Part shown: one piece after another, positions 1-5,316 of the stretch
How the letters are laid out: each line of letters starts with the position of its first letter
Position numbering within the stretch: position 1 is the first letter of the stretch
NCBI GenBank assembly: GCA_004376205.1
Contig: SOKG01000083.1
Span: 1 to 5,864 of the forward strand
Reading direction: 5' to 3'
Length of the DNA stretch: 5,864 nt
Source of the DNA: Dehalococcoidia bacterium
GTDB lineage: Bacteria > Chloroflexota > Dehalococcoidia > SZUA-161
Notes under the pieces: generated by a model
The model's database searches: none
What the model was told of the DNA's origin: nothing
The model's input: the letters and a program-made list of their open reading frames with translations, nothing else
Position numbers and translations under genes: made by a program

Positions 1-46
1 GAAAGAGGGCGGTAGCAATCTCACCACGCCCAGCATTCAGAATCGG
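1..46 (-). other. tsaB: tsaB coding sequence continuing beyond an in-frame stop (partial)
   Basis: After the TGA at 47-49 the same reading frame stays open to the window edge and reads PILNAGRGEIATALF. This matches in style the TsaB segment just after the central linker, where family members carry a D/N-A-x-x-G-E-(I/V)-x-x-A-x-(F/Y) signature. The protein homology therefore crosses the stop without a frame change. The strand shows coding sequence with a single disrupted codon, not an unrelated intergenic region. Whether it is translated cannot be told from the sequence. Confidence 0.7.
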
Positions 47-376
47 TCAGATGGGTAAGGCAGTGGCAGCATAGGGCCAAGCCTCCACCTCCAGGGTGCT
101 TATGCCCACCAACGGGGCACTCAGGGCGAAGGCAAATCCTTTGGCTACACTCATACCCACCCGCAACCCATTAAAGCTGCCGGGACCTTTGGCCACGATG
201 AGGCCATCTATATCTTTGAGGTTCGACTTGGCCTGGTGCAAAAAATGAATGAGGTTCGGCATGAGCTCGGCGGTGTGGTTCCGCCCCACATTCCAGGTCA
301 ACTCAGCAACTAGCTCGCCTTCAGATGAGAGGGCAACGCTTGCGGTCTCAGTTGAGGTATCGATAGCCAGCTCCAT
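47..376 (-). CDS. tsaB: TsaB, tRNA threonylcarbamoyladenosine biosynthesis protein, N-terminal half ended by an in-frame TGA
   Basis: TsaB (YeaZ) is the non-catalytic ASKHA-fold partner of TsaD. With TsaE it supports transfer of threonylcarbamoyl to A37 of ANN-decoding tRNAs in the cytoplasm. The start MELAIDTSTETASVAL and the motif KGPGSFNGLRVGMSVAKGFAFAL (residues 63-85) are hallmark TsaB sequence; the latter lines the region used for dimer contacts in known structures. The start is ATG 3 nt after the tsaE stop, with AGGAAG at 383-388 as Shine-Dalgarno. Only 109 residues precede the TGA at 47-49, against about 220 for the family, so the C-terminal lobe would be missing. Coding homology resumes in frame immediately after (1-46). 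TsaB is usually essential, so a sequencing error, a recent nonsense mutation with a second copy elsewhere, or readthrough are all possible. The family call is secure; the state of the gene is not. Confidence 0.88.
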   Translation of the reverse strand: MELAIDTSTETASVALSSEGELVAELTWNVGRNHTAELMPNLIHFLHQAKSNLKDIDGLIVAKGPGSFNGLRVGMSVAKGFAFALSAPLVGISTLEVEAWPYAATALPI

Positions 377-379
377 ATG

Positions 380-862
380 CTACTTCCTAGCTACCCGGCG
401 GGTACCCTCTAGCTGAGAGAGCATCTCCATATATCTCGATCCCTCAGGGAAAAAATTGAGCTTTCGTTTGGTCGGGGCGAGATGCTGCATCTCGATGAGC
501 AGGTGCTCCCTTGGAAGCAGCTCCAACCCCTTGTCTGCCCATTCCACTACAGATACGCCGCTGCCATAAACGTAGTCGTCGAGCCCAAGATGCGCTACCT
601 CTTCGATCCTATCGAGGCGATAGAAGTCGATATGATATAAGGGCAGCCTACCCTGATACTCTCTGAGCAACACAAAGGAAGGGCTCACGGCATAGTCATC
701 GATTCCCAACCCCCAGGCGATGCCTTGGGCGAGGCAGGTTTTCCCCACCCCCAGTGCACCCACCAAAAGTATGACATCTCCAGCCACTGCCAGCTCACCC
801 AGTCTCACCCCAACTCTTCGAGTCCGATCCGCACTATTACTGATGACATCTCGAGAAAACAA
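380..862 (-). CDS. tsaE: TsaE, ATPase of the tRNA t6A37 synthesis complex
   Basis: TsaE (YjeE) is a small P-loop ATPase that binds the TsaB-TsaD complex and resets it between rounds of t6A formation. From the chosen start the protein has 160 residues, normal for the family. It shows the Walker A motif GALGVGKT (35-42), the SPSFVLLREY segment (60-69; family SPTF), HIDFYRL with D79 (77-83) and VVEWADK with E107-W108 (105-111). I chose TTG at 862 because it lies 10 nt after the thiL stop, has GAGGAAAG just upstream (867-874), and places DVISNSADRTRRVG exactly where the family begins. The frame also allows a start at 937 inside thiL, but those 25 extra residues look like noise. It is the middle gene of thiL-tsaE-tsaB and is probably expressed by translational coupling from the thiL promoter. 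Confidence 0.92.
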   Translation of the reverse strand: MFSRDVISNSADRTRRVGVRLGELAVAGDVILLVGALGVGKTCLAQGIAWGLGIDDYAVSPSFVLLREYQGRLPLYHIDFYRLDRIEEVAHLGLDDYVYGSGVSVVEWADKGLELLPREHLLIEMQHLAPTKRKLNFFPEGSRYMEMLSQLEGTRRVARK

Positions 863-866
863 CGAT

Positions 867-874
867 CTTTCCTC
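867..874 (-). promoter_or_regulatory. Shine-Dalgarno of tsaE that decides a TTG start
   Basis: GAGGAAAG lies 4 nt before the TTG at 862-860 and overlaps the last two bases of the thiL TGA stop. It is the only good ribosome-binding site near the plausible tsaE starts, so it favours TTG over the in-frame start 75 nt further upstream and suggests coupling to thiL termination. Confidence 0.65.
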
Positions 875-1862
875 AACCCGGCGACCTGAAGTGTTCCCAT
901 CCGCTCTCGCTCCACTCGATCGCCTCACCTCGCTCATCGTAAAGGGTTACCTGCCCCGGCTCACCACTCAAAATCTCACCTATCACCGTCACCGGGCTCG
1001 GCATGAGCCCTTTGACACGCTCAACAACATCGCTCCTGGCTGTAAACAGGAGCTCATAGTCCTCGCCCCCAGAAAGCGCCAGGCCCAACGATTCCTCCGG
1101 GAAAGCGGCGTTCACCAGCGGATGGATGGGCAGTCTATGTACCCATACCCTAGCCGCAACATGGCTCGCCTTGCCGATATGAGCCAGGTCGCTTACCAGC
1201 CCATCGCTAAGGTCCATCGCTGCCTTCACTCCATTCTGTGCCAGCACCTGCCCCTCAGCAACCCTGGGGCATGGGCGCAAGTGAGCCTCCCTGAGGAAAG
1301 CGCTTGTCTCCGGATCAAACTCGAGTCCCGATTTCAGCATCTTAAGGCCAGCCGCAGCCTGCCCCAGGTAGCCACTCACCGCGATCTGATCCCCCGGCAA
1401 GGCCGCCGAGCGGGTGAGAATGTTTTCCGATGCCTTTCCTAATACACTGAGGTTGATGATAGCCACAGGTGCGCTGCTCATATTCCCGCCGCAAATGTCA
1501 ACATCGTACTTTGTCGCTATCTCCATTAGCCCCCGGTAGAGCTCAGCAACGCTATCTACCTCGGTCTCTGGCGGCAGACCCAGCGAGACCAAAGCATAGC
1601 TAGGTTTTCCGCCCATAGCAGCGATGTCGCTGATATTTATCGCCAGCGCCTTCCAGCCCAAGTCACGCCAGGTAACAGTTTTGAGGGTGAAGTGAACGTC
1701 TTGGATCAGGATATCCGTAGTTCCAATTTGGATGGAAGCCTCAGTCCGCCAAGCTGAGGCATCATCGCCCATTCCCAGGATAATATCGTTACTTGACGGT
1801 TTGCCCACGATCCCGGCGATTAGCTCGATCAGGGCGAATTCTCCCAGTTCCCAGACCTTCAT
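873..1862 (-). CDS. thiL: Thiamine-monophosphate kinase ThiL
   Basis: ThiL phosphorylates thiamine monophosphate with ATP to thiamine diphosphate, the last step of cofactor synthesis, in the cytoplasm. From the ATG at 1862 the protein has 329 residues, typical of this AIR-synthase/PurM-like family. Visible motifs in order: ELGEF at the N-terminus; GDDA (32-35), Mg/ATP ligands; TTD (48-50) and DVHF (55-58); NISDIAAMGGKP (76-87); GGN (125-127); MDLSDGL (216-222); GGEDYELLF (265-273). The GGN site carries Asn where the best-studied enzymes have Asp (GGD); related family members also vary here. An upstream in-frame TTG at 1898 would add 12 residues, but it is part of the -35 hexamer of the gene's own promoter, so I reject it. 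thiL leads the thiL-tsaE-tsaB operon, a grouping that couples two unrelated housekeeping functions. Confidence 0.95.
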   Translation of the reverse strand: MKVWELGEFALIELIAGIVGKPSSNDIILGMGDDASAWRTEASIQIGTTDILIQDVHFTLKTVTWRDLGWKALAINISDIAAMGGKPSYALVSLGLPPETEVDSVAELYRGLMEIATKYDVDICGGNMSSAPVAIINLSVLGKASENILTRSAALPGDQIAVSGYLGQAAAGLKMLKSGLEFDPETSAFLREAHLRPCPRVAEGQVLAQNGVKAAMDLSDGLVSDLAHIGKASHVAARVWVHRLPIHPLVNAAFPEESLGLALSGGEDYELLFTARSDVVERVKGLMPSPVTVIGEILSGEPGQVTLYDERGEAIEWSESGWEHFRSPG

Positions 1863-1869
1863 CGGTAAG

Positions 1870-1898
1870 ATTATAGCCGCTTTAGATTTAGTCCACAA
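1870..1898 (-). promoter_or_regulatory. Promoter of the thiL-tsaE-tsaB operon, predicted leaderless
   Basis: On the minus strand TTGTGG (1893-1898) and a perfect TATAAT (1870-1875) are separated by exactly 17 nt. Only 7 nt (CTTACCG) separate the -10 from the thiL ATG, so transcription should begin at or one base before the A of the start codon. There is no Shine-Dalgarno for thiL, which agrees with a leaderless message. The call is from sequence only. Confidence 0.65.
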
Positions 1899-1922
1899 CA
1901 GCTGGTCTAATACAGCTAAACC

Positions 1923-1931
1923 TGATATATT
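1923..1931 (+). promoter_or_regulatory. Possible extended -10 promoter of the phosphoesterase gene
   Basis: TGaTATATT matches an extended -10 element (TGnTATAAT) in 5 of 6 hexamer bases. No convincing -35 lies 16-18 nt upstream, which extended -10 promoters tolerate. The predicted start near 1938 would leave an 8-nt leader and cut into the AGAGG ribosome-binding site at 1936-1940, so the true promoter could lie elsewhere in the 83-bp divergent region. Confidence 0.35.
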
Positions 1932-1945
1932 AGCAAGAGGCGAAC

Positions 1946-2683
1946 ATGCGTTACGCGATCATCTCCGACATCCACAGCAATCTGGCTGCCTTCCAGGCAG
2001 TGCTCCACGATATCGATGAGAGGGGAGGGGTTGAGCGTATCTGGTGCCTGGGAGACATTGTTGGCTACGGCCCTGATCCCAAGGAGTGCATCGAGCTCCT
2101 GCGCCAATACGAGCACGCGTGTATTGCCGGCAATCACGACTGGGGATCGCTGGGCAAGATCGATCTGAACGATTTCAATCCCGAGGCTGCTGCTGCCTGT
2201 CGCTGGACAGGTCAACAACTGGGCTCCGAGGAAGTAGATTACCTTAACAGTCTGCCTCTTACCCTCAATGAAGGTGATTTTACGCTGGCTCATGGCAGCC
2301 CTCGCGAGCCGATCTGGGAGTACCTGCTTTCCACATACGGCGCCCAGATCAGCTTCAACTACTTTCAGGCGAAGTTTTGCCTGATAGGGCATAGCCATGT
2401 ACCCTTGTTTTTTGAGCAGCTTGCCGCCAGCGGGGACTGTTTCCTTCACGAAATTCCGCCGGATACCCCGCTGAGGCTTGAGGAAAACAGGCTCATCATC
2501 AACCCCGGCAGTGTGGGGCAACCTCGTGATGGCGACCCACGCGCTAGCTACGCCATATACGACAGCGCACATGGCGTCATCTGGCACTACCGTGTCCCCT
2601 ACGAGATCAACATCACCCAGCAGAAGATGGCAGAACATGGGCTGCCTTCCCGCCTAATCACCAGGTTGAGCTATGGCTGGTGA
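1946..2683 (+). CDS. Calcineurin-like metallophosphoesterase family protein
   Basis: A 245-residue cytoplasmic enzyme of the binuclear-metal phosphoesterase superfamily, in the branch similar to diadenosine-tetraphosphatase-like and YfcE-like proteins. The full metal-site set is present: DIH with D8 and H10, GDIVGYG with D37, GNHD with N63-H64, H116 in LAHGSP, and GHSH with H149 and H151. The C-terminal INPGSVGQPRDGDPRASYAIYD (185-206) is a conserved feature of this branch. The substrate cannot be told; family members hydrolyse phosphodiesters or phosphomonoesters. The ATG is preceded by AGAGG (1936-1940) at a 5-nt spacing. The gene diverges from thiL and is followed 31 nt later by the transglutaminase-like gene, probably its operon partner. 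Nothing suggests a signal peptide or membrane segment. Confidence 0.93.
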   Translation: MRYAIISDIHSNLAAFQAVLHDIDERGGVERIWCLGDIVGYGPDPKECIELLRQYEHACIAGNHDWGSLGKIDLNDFNPEAAAACRWTGQQLGSEEVDYLNSLPLTLNEGDFTLAHGSPREPIWEYLLSTYGAQISFNYFQAKFCLIGHSHVPLFFEQLAASGDCFLHEIPPDTPLRLEENRLIINPGSVGQPRDGDPRASYAIYDSAHGVIWHYRVPYEINITQQKMAEHGLPSRLITRLSYGW

Positions 2684-2700
2684 GCCAACCAATCACGTTC

Positions 2701-2706
2701 AAGGAG
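2701..2706 (+). promoter_or_regulatory. Shine-Dalgarno deciding the transglutaminase-like start
   Basis: AAGGAG with an 8-nt spacer precedes ATG at 2715. The earlier in-frame ATG at 2673 lies inside the phosphoesterase gene without a comparable site, so 2715 is the preferred start. Confidence 0.7.
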
Positions 2707-2714
2707 ATGCTCCT

Positions 2715-3398
2715 ATGCCTGAAATGGCAAGGTATTTGAAATGCACAGAGTTTGTTGACTGCGATACAAAGTCGGTAGCGGAAAAAGCCGAAGCCTTAAC
2801 CGAAGGGCTGCAAACCGACAGGGAAAAGGCTGTAGCTCTCTACTATTTTGTGAGAGATGAGATCAGACATAACGCTTATGCCGCGCTTTATGATCCTGAC
2901 CACTACAAGGCGAGTGTAATCCTCGAAGCGGGCAACGGAATTTGTCAGCAGAAATCAATCCTTCTCTGCGCATTGGCCCGAGCCGCTGGAATACCTGCCC
3001 GTCTTGGATTCGTAGACGTCAATGACTATCAACTGTCAGAGAGCTTCAAGCAAATGATAGGAGGGATCAACGTATTTCCGTTTCATGGTTTTGCGGAGTT
3101 GTTTGTTGACGGCAGGTGGGTTCATGCCAGTCCAGCCTACGACTTGGAGACTTGCCGCAGGAAACGGTTCATCCCGGTGGACTTCGATGGTGTAAACGAT
3201 GCCAAAGATTCTCAATACACCGAAGAGGGTGAACCACACATCGAGCATCTCGAATACCACGGCCCCTACGAGGACTTTCCCTGGGATGAGATACTGAGCT
3301 ACTACAAAGAGTGGGCAGCCAGGTTGGGAATAGACTGGGATGAGTTGAAGGACGCGGGGGAACAAGTTCGGCGGAGAAAATCATGGGGCGACGGCTAG
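2715..3398 (+). CDS. Transglutaminase-like (papain-fold) domain protein
   Basis: A 227-residue soluble protein with a transglutaminase-like core, a fold used for peptide or isopeptide chemistry in bacteria. The exact substrate is unknown. Visible: the helical EKAVALYYFVRDEIRH (37-52) that precedes the core in this family; the nucleophile segment GICQQKSILLCALARAAGIPARLGF with C77; and the histidine segment FHGFAELFVDGRWVHASPAYD with H124. The canonical Asp-Pro after the VDGxW motif is Ser-Pro here (S139-P140), and D143 four residues later is the likely third catalytic residue; similar proteins carry an Asn or Asp there. No signal peptide is seen. The C-terminus is charged and acidic-aromatic. 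The gene lies 31 nt after the phosphoesterase gene on the same strand, suggesting one transcript, but no shared pathway is evident. An alternative start at 2673 would add 14 residues. Confidence 0.88.
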   Translation: MPEMARYLKCTEFVDCDTKSVAEKAEALTEGLQTDREKAVALYYFVRDEIRHNAYAALYDPDHYKASVILEAGNGICQQKSILLCALARAAGIPARLGFVDVNDYQLSESFKQMIGGINVFPFHGFAELFVDGRWVHASPAYDLETCRRKRFIPVDFDGVNDAKDSQYTEEGEPHIEHLEYHGPYEDFPWDEILSYYKEWAARLGIDWDELKDAGEQVRRRKSWGDG

Positions 3399-3412
3399 GT
3401 TTGCTATGTGGC

Positions 3413-3462
3413 CGTTATGAAACTGGGCAGTGAGTTGACATAACGATGGCACTATTATGCCA
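3413..3462. other. Two inverted repeats between convergent genes, possible weak bidirectional stop
   Basis: CGTTATG (3413-3419) pairs with CATAACG (3439-3445) across 19 nt. TGGCA (3447-3451) pairs with TGCCA (3458-3462) across 6 nt. They sit between the end of the plus-strand transglutaminase-like gene and the end of the minus-strand small gene, where a shared terminator would be expected. Neither is followed by a clear U-tract, so intrinsic termination is only a possibility. Confidence 0.25.
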
Positions 3463-3478
3463 AGGCGGTCGATTGAGG

Positions 3479-3643
3479 TCATGTTCCCCGCTTCTTGTAT
3501 TCGGGGCAGGAATTAGCATTGGGACGTGCTGGATCGTGGCATGCGCTGCGCCAGTCCCACATACAACTATCGCATAGGAATATGTTCTTTCCCAGCGCTT
3601 TTCTTATCCTTATCTTGATGCGGTCCAGCCAACTAGAGCGCAC
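3479..3643 (-). CDS. Small Cys-rich protein (54 residues), probable metal-binding, function unknown
   Basis: A short minus-strand frame from GTG at 3643 to TGA at 3479. The N-terminal third is basic (WLDRIKIRIRKALGKN, residues 5-20). The C-terminal part is a compact Cys cluster: C24, C27, C35 and C46, spaced CxxC-x7-C-x10-C, with H36 next to the third Cys and the segment PNANSCPEYKK near the end. This looks like a small zinc-ribbon or Fe-S-type site and is not random translation. Support for a gene: AGAGGG upstream of the GTG (spacing about 5 nt), an upstream in-frame stop, and a TTGTTG-N17-TATAAT promoter at the right distance. It ends facing the transglutaminase-like gene and diverges from the tautomerase gene. 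I recall similar short Cys-rich proteins from Dehalococcoidia but cannot verify that here. No function is proposed. The basic helix could contact nucleic acid or membrane surface, which is speculation. Confidence 0.68.
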   Translation of the reverse strand: MRSSWLDRIKIRIRKALGKNIFLCDSCMWDWRSACHDPARPNANSCPEYKKRGT

Positions 3644-3681
3644 GTGAACCCTCTGCTTTCTTTCCGAGCGTCTACATCTTC

Positions 3682-3710
3682 ATTATACACCCAGTGGCGT
3701 TGCCCAACAA
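3682..3710 (-). promoter_or_regulatory. Promoter of the small Cys-rich gene
   Basis: On the minus strand TTGTTG (3705-3710), a 17-nt spacer and a perfect TATAAT (3682-3687) predict a start near 3675, giving a leader of about 32 nt before the GTG. The match and spacing are as good as for thiL and support the short reading frame downstream as a real gene. Confidence 0.65.
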
Positions 3711-3733
3711 TTCCAATATCAAGGTCAGGCAAC

Positions 3734-3761
3734 TTGTCTTCCGCTGGGTGTGTGCTAATAT
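3734..3761 (+). promoter_or_regulatory. Probable promoter of the tautomerase gene
   Basis: TTGTCT (3734-3739), a 16-nt spacer and TAATAT (3756-3761) preceded by TGc, an extended -10 context, predict a start near 3768. That leaves a leader of about 32 nt containing the AGGGGAGG ribosome-binding site (3781-3788). The -10 hexamer matches only 4 of 6 consensus bases. Confidence 0.42.
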
Positions 3762-3799
3762 CTGTCTGAACCGAATTAAGAGGGGAGGTAAATCAAGAA

Positions 3800-3991
3800 A
3801 TGCCCATAGTAAGAATCGAGATGTGGGAGGGAAGAACCCAGGCCCAAAAAGCGGAGCTGGCCCGGGTTGTTACCGAGGCTGTGGTAACCATCGCTCATAC
3901 CACGCCGGAGGCAACCACAGTCATCTTTGAGGACATAGCCAAAGAAAACTGGGCCACCGGTGGCACCTTAGCCTCCGATGTGAGCACATAG
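3800..3991 (+). CDS. 4-oxalocrotonate tautomerase family protein
   Basis: A 63-residue member of the tautomerase superfamily, small beta-alpha-beta subunits that assemble as hexamers and use an N-terminal proline as catalytic base after Met removal. The start MPIVRIEMWEGRTQAQKAEL is diagnostic, with Pro1 and Arg11 (mature numbering) both present; the C-terminal ENWATGGTLASD matches the family's GHFGIGGELAS region. Compared from memory with Pseudomonas 4-OT, Arg39 is Thr and Phe50 is Trp, so the physiological substrate is unlikely to be 2-hydroxymuconate itself. No aromatic meta-cleavage genes are nearby, so its role is undetermined. The ATG follows AGGGGAGG (3781-3788) at an 11-nt spacing, slightly long. 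The 80-bp gap to treT contains a separate promoter, so the two genes need not be co-regulated. Confidence 0.9.
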   Translation: MPIVRIEMWEGRTQAQKAELARVVTEAVVTIAHTTPEATTVIFEDIAKENWATGGTLASDVST

Positions 3992-4027
3992 CTCAAGGGG
4001 GCTAGCACGAAGAAATACATGGGCAGC

Positions 4028-4056
4028 TTGCGGCATTATCAGCTTGCTGATATACT
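4028..4056 (+). promoter_or_regulatory. Promoter of treT
   Basis: TTGCGG (4028-4033) and TATACT (4051-4056, 5 of 6 consensus bases) are 17 nt apart. The predicted start is near 4063, only about 9 nt before the ATG, so the GGAAG ribosome-binding site (4063-4067) would lie at the very 5' end of the message. Confidence 0.6.
4037..4052. promoter_or_regulatory. Inverted repeat filling the treT promoter spacer, candidate operator
   Basis: TATCAGCTTGCTGATA consists of two perfect 7-nt arms (TATCAGC and GCTGATA) around a central TT. It occupies almost the whole 17-nt spacer and overlaps the first two bases of the -10. A dimeric repressor bound here would block RNA polymerase directly. The binding protein is unknown and not in the window. 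A 7-bp stem with a 2-nt loop is poor as an RNA hairpin, which favours a DNA-binding site. Confidence 0.5.
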
Positions 4057-4071
4057 CACCGCGGAAGTCAC

Positions 4072-5316
4072 ATGCTAAATAAAGTATCAGTCGGGGTAAG
4101 AGACCTACAAAAGTATAGATTGGTACTGGGCAATGAGCTCATCGATGAGATAGAGAAGCTCGCTGATGAGCTCAAAGGCATTCGTTTGTGCCACGTCAAC
4201 GCAACCTCATTCGGAGGAGGGGTAGCCGAGCTGCTCAGCTCCTATGTTCCTCTGGTGCGCAGCCTGGGCCTCACCATCGATTGGCAGGTTATCCACGGGG
4301 ATCGGCGCTTTTTCACCGTCACCAAGAGCTTACACAATGCACTGCAGGGCGGCGATGGTTCGCTAATCCAGCGAGAACAGGCACAAGGTCAGTACAAAAC
4401 GCAAAACCAGATGAATGCCCGGGAGATAGACTACAACTACGATGTACTCATTGTTAACGACCCCCAGCCGGCAGCACTAAGACACTTCAGCGATGATACG
4501 GTGGCGAAGTGGATTTGGCGCTGCCATATAGATACATCGGAGCCAGATGAAGGTGCTTGGGCTTTTCTGTCTCCCTACATAGAGCAGTACGACGCAGCGG
4601 TATTTACCATGGACAAGTTCATCCCGCCTGGGCTCGGAGTACCCCACATAGCTACCATGGCCCCTGCCATCGATGCCTTCAGTGCAAAAAACATGTCTCT
4701 CCCCAGAAGCCTGTGCCGCGAGATGACCGATAACCTGGGAATAGACCGGGAGCGGCCACTCATCCTCCAGGTTTCAAGGTTCGACCCCTGGAAGGACCCC
4801 TTCGGTGTCATCAGAATCTACCAACTCGCCAGGGAAAAACTGCCAGGGCTCCAATTGGCTCTGGTCGGTTCCCTGGCTGGCGACGACCCCGAGGGTTGGG
4901 GTATATATGCCGCCATTCATACCGAAGCGGACAAGGACGACGACATTCACGTCTTCACCAATCTGACTGGTGTCGGCAGCATGCAGGTAAATGCCTTCCA
5001 GACCGCTTGCGATGTGGCGATCCAGAAGTCGATCAGGGAAGGATTTGGCCTGGTCGTCTCTGAGGCATTGTGGAAGGGTATCCCTGTAGTTGCTGGCAAT
5101 GCGGGTGGCATTCCCATGCAGATGACGGGAAACCTCAGCGACTATCTTGTTGACAGCATTGAGGAATGTGCTGAGAGGGTAGTATATCTCCTCCAAAACC
5201 GAGAACTGGCCCTCGAGCTGGGAAAACAGGGCAAAGAGAACACCAAAAGAAACTTCTTAATGCCCCGGCTGATCAGAGACGAACTCTCCCTGGTGAAAAG
5301 GGTGCTTGAGGCCTAA
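4072..5316 (+). CDS. treT: Trehalose synthase, glycosyltransferase family 4 (TreT-like)
   Basis: A complete 414-residue GT-B retaining glycosyltransferase. TreT enzymes join glucose and a nucleotide-activated glucose (ADP- or UDP-glucose) into trehalose in the cytoplasm, for osmotic protection or storage. Seen in order: an N-terminal acceptor domain with CHVNATSFGGGVAELL (40-55), HGDRRFF (75-81), the VNDPQPAALRHF segment (128-139) and WRCHIDTS (149-156); then the C-terminal nucleotide-sugar domain with QVSRFDPWKDP (233-243; R236 and K241 fit the phosphate contacts), ALVGS (263-267) and KSIREGFGLVVSEALWKGIPVVAGNAGG (319-346), containing the family's E-x7-E pair E323/E331. The ATG at 4072 has GGAAG 4 nt upstream. 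A few family members are annotated only as glycosyltransferase group 1, but the N-terminal half favours TreT. It has its own promoter with an operator-like palindrome. No other trehalose gene is visible. Confidence 0.92.
   Translation: MLNKVSVGVRDLQKYRLVLGNELIDEIEKLADELKGIRLCHVNATSFGGGVAELLSSYVPLVRSLGLTIDWQVIHGDRRFFTVTKSLHNALQGGDGSLIQREQAQGQYKTQNQMNAREIDYNYDVLIVNDPQPAALRHFSDDTVAKWIWRCHIDTSEPDEGAWAFLSPYIEQYDAAVFTMDKFIPPGLGVPHIATMAPAIDAFSAKNMSLPRSLCREMTDNLGIDRERPLILQVSRFDPWKDPFGVIRIYQLAREKLPGLQLALVGSLAGDDPEGWGIYAAIHTEADKDDDIHVFTNLTGVGSMQVNAFQTACDVAIQKSIREGFGLVVSEALWKGIPVVAGNAGGIPMQMTGNLSDYLVDSIEECAERVVYLLQNRELALELGKQGKENTKRNFLMPRLIRDELSLVKRVLEA

Noticed and set aside
720..1442. Long plus-strand frame opposite tsaE and thiL
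   Set aside because: It is antisense to two clearly homologous genes, lacks recognisable domains, and mirrors their codon structure.
1916..2638. Long minus-strand frame opposite the phosphoesterase gene
   Set aside because: The plus strand has a complete set of catalytic motifs and a ribosome-binding site; the opposite frame shows no family features.
3435..3461. Perfect TTGACA on the plus strand at 3435-3440
   Set aside because: No -10-like hexamer at 16-18 nt; TATTAT at 3453 is only 12 nt away, and transcription would run antisense into the small gene.
3694..3930. Plus-strand frame overlapping the tautomerase gene
   Set aside because: Low-complexity Gly/Asn/His-rich translation in another frame of a clear tautomerase gene; it also covers two predicted promoters.
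3953..3964. Perfect 12-bp palindrome GCCACCGGTGGC
   Set aside because: It lies inside tautomerase codons for conserved residues and has no loop or U-tract, so it is neither a terminator nor an evident operator.
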